Shown here: one piece after another, positions 1 through 5,317 of the stretch
Position numbering within the stretch: position 1 is the stretch's first letter
How the letters are laid out: every line of letters begins with the position of its first letter
Source: Chloroflexota bacterium
GTDB lineage: Bacteria > Chloroflexota > Anaerolineae > UBA3071
Assembly (NCBI GenBank): GCA_014383605.1
Contig: JACNHM010000488.1
Location: forward strand, 1-6,270
Direction: 5' to 3'
DNA length: 6,270 bases
Notes under the pieces: model-generated
What the model was told of the DNA's origin: nothing
The model's database searches: none
Seen by the model: only the letters and a program-made list of their open reading frames with translations
Made by a program: the position numbers and the translations under genes

Positions 1-20
1 TTAACATGTTTTGGTTAACA

Positions 21-42
21 GGCCGCGAATTCATTCGTGGCC
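21..42. repeat. 22-bp near-perfect palindrome upstream of the ABC transporter gene
   Basis: The left arm GGCCGCGAAT and right arm ATTCGTGGCC are reverse complements at 9 of 10 positions, and the tenth would be a G-U pair in RNA. Only two bases (TC) separate the arms. No T-run follows, so it does not look like an intrinsic terminator. It may be a dispersed palindromic repeat or an operator. Just before it, TTAACA occurs twice (1-6 and 15-20), and AACATGTT (3-10) is itself palindromic. Confidence 0.6.
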
Positions 43-122
43 CAAAGCCGCCAACCAAATGTGTGTGTAGGATATCGAAAACAGCGAATGATGAGCAAAT
101 CGCTTCAAACCGGAAAAGTCTA

Positions 123-163
123 TTTTACGCTTTACGTTTTACGCTTTACGTTTTACTTTACGC
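123..163 (+). repeat. 14-bp tandem repeat in the ABC transporter leader
   Basis: The unit TTTTACGCTTTACG occurs twice exactly, at 123-136 and 137-150. A third, shortened copy (TTTTAC followed by TTTACGC) runs to 163. The array ends about 20 bp before the start codon at 185, so it would lie in the leader or promoter of that gene. It is AT-rich against a GC-rich background. The rest of 1-184 holds no gene I can support; short open frames here run into the transporter gene out of frame. Confidence 0.8.
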
Positions 164-184
164 AGTGGGGAGTGCGGGAGAATC

Positions 185-2026
185 ATGGGTTTCATTCTCG
201 ATGGCCTCGACACCGAGGCCTACGACCGAAGTTACAGCGACAGGGAACTGCTGCGCCGCAGCATCGGCTACTTCCGGCCCTACACCCGGCAGATGATCCT
301 GGTCGCCGTGATGCTGATGCTGAACTCCGCCGCCGGTACCGGAGGGCCGATCCTCATCTCCAAGGGCATTGACATGGTGGCCGTCAACCCCTCGGTTGAG
401 GCCATGCTGCTCCTGACGGCGGGTGTGCTGTTGCTGGGCGTCGCTGCCTGGGTCTTCAACTACGTCCGGCAGATGTTCTCCGCCCGCGTCGTGGGCGACG
501 TGGTGCTCAAGCTGCGGGAAGACGTCTTCAACGCCACCGTCCACCACGACCTCTCGTTTTACGATGAGCATCCCTCCGGCAAAATCGTCAGCCGGATCAC
601 CTCGGATACGCAAGACTTTTCCACCGTGGCCACCCTGGTCATGGATCTGCTCAGCCAGGTGCTGCTGGTCGTCATTCTCTCCGCCTGGCTGCTCGCCATC
701 AACGTCTGGCTCACAGTGCTGCTGTTGGGCATGACGCCGATCGCCGTAGCCATTGCCCTCAGCTTCCGCCGTATCGCCCGCCGGGTCACACAGCACGCCC
801 GCCGGGTGACGGCCAAGATCAACGCCCAGATCCAGGAATCCATCAGCGGCATCATGGTAGCCAAGAGCTTCCGGCAGGAACAGGCCATCTACGACACCTT
901 TGCCGCCAACAACCGGCAGGCCTATCAGGTGGGGCTGCGGCGTGGATTTACGCTCAACACCATCTTCCCGGTGATGGGTCTCGCCTCCGGCCTGGGCGTG
1001 GCGGTCCTGGTCTACGCCGGCGGTTTGGCGACACGGGACGGGACAGTGAGCCCCGGCGACTGGTACCTGTTCATGCAGGCCGTAGGGTTCTACTGGTGGC
1101 CGTTGATGAACATCTCCTCCTTCTGGAGCCAGTTCCAGGATGGGCTCTCGGCCGCCGAACGGGTGTTTGCGCTCATTGACGCCGAGCCCAAGGTGCGGCA
1201 GACGGCGGCCGAGCCGGTAGGAGTGCCGCATGGTGCGCCGCTCCAGGGACGGATAGAGTTCCGCGATCTGACCTTCGCCTACATCAGCGAGGAGGTTGTG
1301 CTGCCCGATTTCGCCCTGAACGTCCGTCCTCGAGAGACACTGGCGCTGGTGGGGCATACGGGCGCCGGCAAGAGCAGCGTGGCCCGGCTCATCGCTCGTT
1401 TCTACGAGTTTCAAGAGGGACAGTTGCTGGTGGATGGCAGAGACATCCGCCGTTTGGATCTGAATCAATACCGCCAGCACATCGGATTGGTGCCACAGGA
1501 GCCGTTTCTCTTTTCCGGCACGGTGCGGGACAACATCCGCTACGCCCGACCGGAGGCCACCGACGAAGCGGCGCGCGATGCGGCCATGCGCATCAGCCGC
1601 GGCGACTGGTTGGCCGACCTGCCGCACGGGCTTGATACCGACGTGGGCGAGCGGGGGGCCAGCCTTTCCATGGGCCAGCGGCAACTGGTGGCCCTGGCGC
1701 GTGTCCTGGTCAAAGATCCGGCCATTTTCATCCTGGACGAAGCGACCGCCAGCGTGGATCCCTTCACCGAGGCCCAGATTCAGGAGGGGCTGGAAACCAT
1801 CATGCGCGACCGCACGGCCATCGTCATTGCCCACCGGCTGTCCACGGTCAAGCACGCCGATCGCATCATTGTCATGGATCACGGGCGGATCATCGAAGAG
1901 GGCACGCACGATGAGTTGCTGACGCAAGGCGGCCACTATGCGGAGCTCTACAACACCTATTTCCGGCACCAGTCGCTGGAGTACATCGAGGGTTTCGGCA
2001 GAGAGAAGGTTACAGACACACGCTGA
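185..2026 (+). CDS. ABC transporter, fused permease/ATPase half-exporter
   Basis: This is a half-transporter of the ABCB/MsbA-like exporter class. It should sit in the cytoplasmic membrane as a dimer and use ATP to export an unidentified substrate. The N-terminal membrane domain (about residues 30-320) has hydrophobic segments near 37-58, 74-94, 153-196, 264-284 and 292-310. The ATPase domain (about 355-590) is complete: Walker A GHTGAGKSS at 390-398, Q-loop Q438 (VPQEPF), signature LSMGQ at 494-498, Walker B IFILDEA with catalytic E519, D-loop SVDPFTE at 523-529, and H-loop H550. The signature has Met where the consensus LSGGQ has Gly, a variable position in this class. At 613 residues it has normal half-exporter length. 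The ATG has GGGAG at 176-180, a rather short four bases upstream. No partner half-transporter follows. It may be a homodimer, or its partner may lie upstream of the window. The substrate cannot be told from sequence. Confidence 0.95.
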   Translation: MGFILDGLDTEAYDRSYSDRELLRRSIGYFRPYTRQMILVAVMLMLNSAAGTGGPILISKGIDMVAVNPSVEAMLLLTAGVLLLGVAAWVFNYVRQMFSARVVGDVVLKLREDVFNATVHHDLSFYDEHPSGKIVSRITSDTQDFSTVATLVMDLLSQVLLVVILSAWLLAINVWLTVLLLGMTPIAVAIALSFRRIARRVTQHARRVTAKINAQIQESISGIMVAKSFRQEQAIYDTFAANNRQAYQVGLRRGFTLNTIFPVMGLASGLGVAVLVYAGGLATRDGTVSPGDWYLFMQAVGFYWWPLMNISSFWSQFQDGLSAAERVFALIDAEPKVRQTAAEPVGVPHGAPLQGRIEFRDLTFAYISEEVVLPDFALNVRPRETLALVGHTGAGKSSVARLIARFYEFQEGQLLVDGRDIRRLDLNQYRQHIGLVPQEPFLFSGTVRDNIRYARPEATDEAARDAAMRISRGDWLADLPHGLDTDVGERGASLSMGQRQLVALARVLVKDPAIFILDEATASVDPFTEAQIQEGLETIMRDRTAIVIAHRLSTVKHADRIIVMDHGRIIEEGTHDELLTQGGHYAELYNTYFRHQSLEYIEGFGREKVTDTR

Positions 2027-2115
2027 GGCCGTTGGGCTATTGCCAAGAGGGGCCGAATCTGGTATACTGAAGTCGCCATCGGCCGTTGGCTATCAGCCAT
2101 CGGACAAGCCATCAG
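2027..2115 (+). repeat. Short-word repeats between the ABC gene and the 367-residue gene
   Basis: A 19-bp element directly after the stop codon (2027-2045, starting GGCCGTTGG) recurs imperfectly at 2081-2099. The second copy has a one-base gap and a few differences. The second copy contains a small hairpin, TGGCT-ATC-AGCCA (2087-2099). The word GCCATCGG occurs at 2075-2082 and 2096-2103, and the related GCCATCAG at 2108-2115. The candidate promoter at 2040-2068 overlaps the end of the first copy, so most of the iterated words would be transcribed as 5' leader of the downstream gene. Confidence 0.65.
2040..2068 (+). promoter_or_regulatory. Candidate sigma-70-type promoter for the 367-residue protein gene
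   Basis: A -35-like TTGCCA (2040-2045) and a -10-like TATACT (2063-2068) are separated by exactly 17 bp. TG at 2060-2061, one base before the -10 box, gives an extended -10. It lies about 70 bp before the ATG at 2135 and begins 13 bp after the ABC stop codon. The downstream gene can therefore be expressed independently of the transporter. This is a motif match only, though the best in the window. Confidence 0.6.
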
Positions 2116-2134
2116 TCAAGAAAGGAGCGAAGCC

Positions 2135-3238
2135 ATGAGCGAGTTGGAGACCCGGTACGTGGAGGAATTGGGTGTGTTGTTCAAGGACCTCTCCAAGGCC
2201 CGGCGACCACCCACGCGAGGAGTCAAGCCGCCTTCATCGGAGGAGGTGGCTGAACGCTCGGAGGAGCTATTGGCCCGCAACGCCGATGTGACCCAGGCCT
2301 GGGCCGCGAAGCTGGAGTCGGATGACGTCCTGGCCCGCCAGGTGGCCGAGATCCGCTTGCTGGCCGCCTGCACCGCCGACCTGGCGCTGGCCGACGATCT
2401 GGTCAACCTGGACAGGGGCAAGCCCCGGCTGACCTCGCGGGGGCGCTACGGCCCCAGCGTGTCCCAGGATCTGCTGCAGTTGCTCACCATGTCCGACGAA
2501 GAGATAGTGAAGCAGGCGCTAACCCCTAAGCGGCTGCGGGGCGTGACCCGTGCTGCTGGCCCTGCTGCGGACAGGATGCAGGAGGCGGTGGACACAACCC
2601 TGGATCACCTGCTCGAAGGCACCGCGGACACTGGTCAGCGGGCCATCGAGGGGCTGATCCTGATGGACGCCGCCCTGCTGCTGGAAGCGGCACGCATCGT
2701 CGGAGGCGACATTGCCGAGAAGCTGGGCGAAGGCCTCTCCCGGCTCATGCAGAGCGCCGTGCGCTACATTCTGGCGGCCTACGACAAAGTGGCCCTCCTC
2801 CTCGGCGCGGAGAAGATGGCCGAGATCCGTGAGCAGATCCTGGGCTGGATCACAGACCTGCAGGAGGGGGAGCTCTTTCCCGAGTTGGTGGAGAAGCTCT
2901 TCCAGACGGAGGCGCTCAAAGGGGAAGTGGCTGGCTGGCTGGCCGCCTCTTCGGTTTCGGATGCCACGCTGGGCGAGACCCGGGCCACCGTCGAGCAATT
3001 GGATGCCGCTTTCGGCTCGAAGATGGAGCTGGCCGACAAGATCATCAGCAGCCTGGCCCTGGTCAAGCTGCTGCCGCCGACCATGACTCCCGTGGGCCGG
3101 CTGGTGATCGCCGCCGTCTACCTGGGGCTGGCCGGCTACGTGGTCTTCACCGGCTACGATCACGTGGATTCCGACCGCTGGAAGTTGATTGATCGCGTCT
3201 CTGGCGTGCGCCAGGTGGCGCAGGAAGCGCTGACGTAA
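2135..3238 (+). CDS. Hypothetical 367-residue protein, mostly helical, with a C-terminal membrane segment
   Basis: I do not recognise this family. The start is well supported: AGGAG at 2123-2127 lies seven bases before the ATG, and a promoter candidate lies at 2040-2068. Residues 1-300 are rich in Ala, Leu, Glu, Asp and Arg in patterns expected for amphipathic helices, with few obvious strand regions and no Cys-His metal cluster, P-loop or protease motif that I can see. A basic, Pro-containing stretch is at 21-33 (KARRPPTRGV). A single hydrophobic segment at about 318-338 (start TPVGRLVIAAVYLG) is followed by a short charged tail of about 28 residues. There is no signal peptide, so the bulk is probably cytoplasmic with the protein anchored by its C-terminal helix. 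The neighbours, an ABC exporter and an acetyltransferase, do not reveal a role. The gene is real by length, ribosome-binding site and even codon usage; its function is unknown. Confidence 0.85.
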   Translation: MSELETRYVEELGVLFKDLSKARRPPTRGVKPPSSEEVAERSEELLARNADVTQAWAAKLESDDVLARQVAEIRLLAACTADLALADDLVNLDRGKPRLTSRGRYGPSVSQDLLQLLTMSDEEIVKQALTPKRLRGVTRAAGPAADRMQEAVDTTLDHLLEGTADTGQRAIEGLILMDAALLLEAARIVGGDIAEKLGEGLSRLMQSAVRYILAAYDKVALLLGAEKMAEIREQILGWITDLQEGELFPELVEKLFQTEALKGEVAGWLAASSVSDATLGETRATVEQLDAAFGSKMELADKIISSLALVKLLPPTMTPVGRLVIAAVYLGLAGYVVFTGYDHVDSDRWKLIDRVSGVRQVAQEALT

Positions 3239-3265
3239 TTCCAAAGACCAGGGGATGCGGACAAA

Positions 3266-3315
3266 CGCGGATGTACGCCGATGAGAAGGTCGGCGCCCGC
3301 CTGTGTGCATCCGCG
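3266..3315. repeat. Nested palindrome downstream of the 367-residue gene
   Basis: The outer arms CGCGGATG (3266-3273) and CATCCGCG (3308-3315) are perfect reverse complements. Nested inside, CGCCGA (3276-3281) and TCGGCG (3290-3295) form a second perfect stem around an eight-base loop. The element starts 28 bp after the stop codon at 3238 and could fold in RNA. It has no T-run, so a terminator role is uncertain. Its right half resembles 3975-4001, on the other side of the acetyltransferase gene, which suggests a dispersed repeat family. Confidence 0.65.
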
Positions 3316-3361
3316 CCCGGTTTTGGCACTTGTATGGCAACTTGCTCTACGCAACGTCGTC

Positions 3362-3895
3362 ATGTGGATTAATTTGGAACCGTTCATCCATGCCGACATT
3401 GATCGGCTGGTCGGGTGGGTACCCTCCTCCAAGTTCCTCCTGCAATGGGCAGGGTCAGTTTTCCGCCATCCCTTGGACCGGGGGCAGTTGAAACGCCACC
3501 TGGCCCGTGCGGCAGGCGCGGAGCCTGATTGCCTGGTGTACAAGGCCATTGACCGGGCGACCGGTGAAGCGGTCGGGCACGGGGAACTGGCGGCCATTGA
3601 TCGGCGGAACCTCTCCGCGGCGGTGGCGCGCATCCTCGTCGGTCCGCCGCAACTGCGGGGGCAGGGGATCGGCGCGCAGATCGTCAGGGTGCTGCTGTGC
3701 GTGGCCTTCGATGATCTGGCGCTCCATCGGGTGGCCCTCCACGTCTTCGATTTCAATGCACCGGCCATTCGCTGCTACGAGAAGCTCGGCTTCAGGAAAG
3801 AGGGCACGCTGCGCGAGGCACGCCGGCACGGCGACGAGTACTGGAACGTGCACGTGATGGGCATTCTTGAGCAGGAGTGGAGATCCCGGCTTTAG
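3362..3895 (+). CDS. GNAT family N-acetyltransferase
   Basis: The predicted protein transfers an acetyl group from acetyl-CoA to an amine on a protein or small molecule; the substrate is unknown. It has 177 residues, usual for a single GNAT domain. The acetyl-CoA pyrophosphate-binding loop is LRGQGIGAQIV (98-108), matching R/Q-x-x-G-x-G/A with R99, G102 and G104. The typical C-terminal motif FNAPAIRCYEKLGF is at 131-144, and a basic EARRHGDEYWNVHVMGI tail (152-168) resembles RimJ/RimL-like members. I chose the ATG at 3362 because MWINLEPF begins the domain. The same frame is open from an ATG at 3281, but those 27 extra codons translate the intergenic palindrome. No good ribosome-binding site precedes 3362, so the start is less certain than the family. 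The gene stands alone, 123 bp after its neighbour. Confidence 0.9.
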   Translation: MWINLEPFIHADIDRLVGWVPSSKFLLQWAGSVFRHPLDRGQLKRHLARAAGAEPDCLVYKAIDRATGEAVGHGELAAIDRRNLSAAVARILVGPPQLRGQGIGAQIVRVLLCVAFDDLALHRVALHVFDFNAPAIRCYEKLGFRKEGTLREARRHGDEYWNVHVMGILEQEWRSRL

Positions 3896-3974
3896 AGTTC
3901 CCGGGCGGCGTGTTTGTTGCTTTGTCAGCGGAAAATCGGAAGAAGCGGCAAGGGGGCACCGAAAAGAGCGTCCG

Positions 3975-4001
3975 CGCCTGTCCGTGTAGCTCCGCGTCCG
4001 G
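3975..4001 (+). repeat. Partial copy of the CGCGGATG-type intergenic repeat
   Basis: CGCCTGT (3975-3981) followed by GTG and then TCCGCGTCCGG aligns, with short gaps, to 3298-3320 (CGCCTGT, GTG, ATCCGCGCCCGG). The acetyltransferase gene therefore sits between two related repeat pieces in the same orientation. Apart from this, the gap 3896-4017 holds nothing I can name. Confidence 0.45.
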
Positions 4002-4017
4002 TGAAACGAGCCTGGCC

Positions 4018-4647
4018 ATGTCATCAAAACTCTGTCCCAAGATCATCCTGGAAGGCACGCGGCTGACCTTCAAGACGGAGATAGCCTTCGCTCTGAACGA
4101 GCACCCCCGCATCGTCGGGCCGCGCCAGTATCGCTACCACTCGCCGCTCATCTCGGCGGAGTGGTGCGGTTTCACCAACTTCCCCTGGGGCCGTGGCCTC
4201 ATCAACTTCGAGCCGCAGGAAGAAACCCTGGCCCTGGAGACCTACAGCACCTGGGCGCGGCTGTTCGAGTTGCTGCGCTACTACTCGTGGATCGTTGACC
4301 GCTTCCACATCTCCACGCGGGCGTACCAACTGCAGACCTACGGCAAGGACTACGATTTCCGCGGGCTGGAGGAGAGGCTGGCACCGCTGGGCTTTCACCT
4401 GGTGTTTTGCACACGCACGCCGGAATCCTTCGCCGCCGCTCGCTCCCGGCGCCTCCAGGTCTCCGGCAACCCGGCGCAGTACGACGACCTGAGCGTCTTC
4501 GTCCAGGAGCAGGAACTGATGCGCCGGCTGGTGGGCGAATCTCTGTTGCCAACGCGGGAACTGGATATCTCAGACAGCGATGTCGCCAGGGCGGCCGACA
4601 GGATCGCCGACTGGCTCACCGAAACGGGCGGGCTGTGGGCGAAGTGA
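4018..4647 (+). CDS. Thymidylate-kinase-like P-loop protein with an altered Walker A motif
   Basis: The 209-residue length and motif order match the thymidylate kinase superfamily, whose members phosphorylate dTMP. A first strand KIILEG (8-13) leads into a P-loop-like GTRLTFKT (13-20): K19 and T20 fit GxxxxGK[ST], but the second glycine is F18. The kinase DR motif follows a hydrophobic strand as D94-R95, with S99 and A102-Y103-Q104, matching the DR[YF]xxSxxAYQ pattern of dTMP kinases. A later strand, FHLVFCTRTPESF (126-138), and an Arg-rich stretch (R142, R144, R145) sit where the family has a strand and the LID arginines. An unusual insert-like region with W49, W57 and several aromatics lies at 38-65. 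It is probably not the housekeeping kinase but a divergent paralogue; nucleotide binding and activity are uncertain. The ATG at 4018 begins just before the first strand. No clear ribosome-binding site is present. The frame is open upstream to a GTG at 3877, but that part overlaps the acetyltransferase end and translates repeat DNA. Confidence 0.75.
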   Translation: MSSKLCPKIILEGTRLTFKTEIAFALNEHPRIVGPRQYRYHSPLISAEWCGFTNFPWGRGLINFEPQEETLALETYSTWARLFELLRYYSWIVDRFHISTRAYQLQTYGKDYDFRGLEERLAPLGFHLVFCTRTPESFAAARSRRLQVSGNPAQYDDLSVFVQEQELMRRLVGESLLPTRELDISDSDVARAADRIADWLTETGGLWAK

Positions 4648-4650
4648 AAC

Positions 4651-4671
4651 GTGATCCGTGATCCGTGATTC
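4651..4671 (+). repeat. 7-bp tandem repeat GTGATCC, three copies
   Basis: GTGATCC occurs at 4651-4657 and 4658-4664, and a variant GTGATTC follows at 4665-4671. The array begins four bases after the stop codon of the kinase-like gene. Its first 12 bases recur as an exact reverse complement (ATCACGGATCAC) at 5275-5286, beyond the next gene. Confidence 0.8.
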
Positions 4672-4710
4672 GCAGCAGCTACGCATCATGCATCGCTTCG
4701 GACGAGTGAG

Positions 4711-4724
4711 TGCCCGAGTGGGCA
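4711..4724 (+). repeat. Small hairpin upstream of the biotin carrier gene
   Basis: TGCCC and GGGCA form a perfect five-base-pair stem around GAGT. It lies 25 bp before the ATG at 4750. A TATAAC at 4734-4739 could be a -10 box, but I see no convincing -35 element and it is very close to the start codon. A regulatory role is only a possibility. Confidence 0.35.
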
Positions 4725-4749
4725 AACGCAACGTATAACAGAGGGCAGC

Positions 4750-5214
4750 ATGCGACGTTACCGGATCAAGGTAGGCGGTAAGATTTATAACATCGAGATA
4801 GATGATCCCCATGCCTCCCCCGTCCGCGTGCGGGTGGACGGCAAACCGTTCGAGGTGCACGTGGAGTGGGAGGGCGCTGACGACGAGGCCACGGTCACGC
4901 CGGAGGTCCGGCCAGCGCAGCCTAGCCAGTCGTCTCCCGCTCCGCAAGCCAGGACGCCAACGAGTGTCCCGCGGCCGCGCACCGGCGAGGACGAGGTCTT
5001 CACGGACACCCTCACCGCGCCCATGCCGGGCACCATCCTCTCCGTCGCCGTGAGCGAAGGCGACCGCGTGCAGCCGGGCCAGGAAGTCTGCGTCCTGGAA
5101 GCGATGAAGATGAAGAACAGCATCAAATCGCCCCGCCAGGGCACTATCGCTGGGGTGGCAGTGAGCGCCGGGATCACGGTGGCCTATGGCGATCCGCTGG
5201 TGCGGTTTCAGTGA
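4750..5214 (+). CDS. Biotin carboxyl carrier protein, probably a subunit of a sodium-pumping decarboxylase
   Basis: This 154-residue protein carries CO2 on a covalently attached biotin. Three parts are visible. An N-terminal strand-rich region (1-45) starts with MRRYRIKVGGKIYNIEI, typical of the carrier subunits or C-terminal domains of oxaloacetate and methylmalonyl-CoA decarboxylases. A flexible Pro/Ala/Ser/Gln-rich linker covers about 50-80. A biotinyl domain covers about 84-154, with E117-A-M-K-M121; K120 is the expected biotinylation site, and APMPGTI (90-96) and the second-half GTIAGV (131-136) are standard for the fold. AGAGGG at 4740-4745 is the ribosome-binding site. The beta subunit of a decarboxylase follows after 103 bp in the same direction, so the two proteins most likely work in one enzyme. 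A carrier for an acyl-CoA carboxylase is the main alternative. No symbol is given because the substrate is unknown. Confidence 0.92.
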   Translation: MRRYRIKVGGKIYNIEIDDPHASPVRVRVDGKPFEVHVEWEGADDEATVTPEVRPAQPSQSSPAPQARTPTSVPRPRTGEDEVFTDTLTAPMPGTILSVAVSEGDRVQPGQEVCVLEAMKMKNSIKSPRQGTIAGVAVSAGITVAYGDPLVRFQ

Positions 5215-5232
5215 GGTGTGAGGTATCGGGTA

Positions 5233-5289
5233 TCAGTGATCGGGGACCGGTGAACGGCGTCCAGGTGCGTCCTGATCACGGATCACTGA
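5233..5289. repeat. Inverted repeat in the leader of the decarboxylase beta gene
   Basis: TCAGTGATC (5233-5241) and GATCACTGA (5281-5289) are perfect reverse complements separated by 39 bp. Further GATC/ATCAC words lie between and after them. ATCACGGATCAC at 5275-5286 is the exact reverse complement of 4651-4662. The element fills most of the 103-bp gap between the biotin carrier and the beta subunit. It could fold in the transcript and tune expression of the second gene, but it lacks the T-run of a terminator. Confidence 0.6.
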
Positions 5290-5317
5290 GACCTGACCAC
5301 TGACACGAGGAACAGCT

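Noticed and set aside
123..163. Possible CRISPR array
   Set aside because: The copies are directly adjacent 14-bp units without spacers; this is a simple tandem repeat.
6..372. Two short + strand frames at the left end
   Set aside because: They translate the palindrome and tandem repeat and then run into the ABC gene out of frame.
158..1969. A 603-codon open frame on the - strand, nearly the full length of the ABC gene
   Set aside because: Its product is rich in His, Gln, Asp and Gly with no domain I recognise, while the + strand encodes a perfect ABC exporter. Such antisense frames arise commonly opposite GC-rich genes.
3266..3315. Intrinsic terminator after the unknown gene
   Set aside because: The stems could form, but no T-run follows, and the same kind of sequence recurs at 3975-4001, which fits a dispersed repeat better.
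2519..3340. A 273-codon - strand open frame opposite the unknown gene
   Set aside because: Its composition is His/Gln/Arg-rich and shadow-like, and it runs through the intergenic palindrome. The + strand frame has a ribosome-binding site and a membrane helix.
3281..3361. Longer N-terminus for the acetyltransferase from the ATG at 3281
   Set aside because: The extra residues are translated repeat DNA, there is no ribosome-binding site before 3281, and the GNAT domain begins at 3362.
3877..4017. GTG start at 3877 for the kinase-like protein
   Set aside because: It would overlap the acetyltransferase end and add a Lys/Arg/Ser/Cys-rich stretch from intergenic repeat DNA ahead of the first strand of the fold.
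3160..4027. Two overlapping - strand frames opposite the acetyltransferase (202 and 190 codons)
   Set aside because: They overlap each other and the well-supported GNAT gene, and their translations show no recognisable domain.
2135..4647. A defence or conflict system made of the unknown membrane protein, the acetyltransferase and the kinase-like protein
   Set aside because: The genes are separated by gaps of over 120 bp with repeats and differing start signals, and no nuclease, toxin, sensor or other effector motif is visible. Proximity alone does not support a system.
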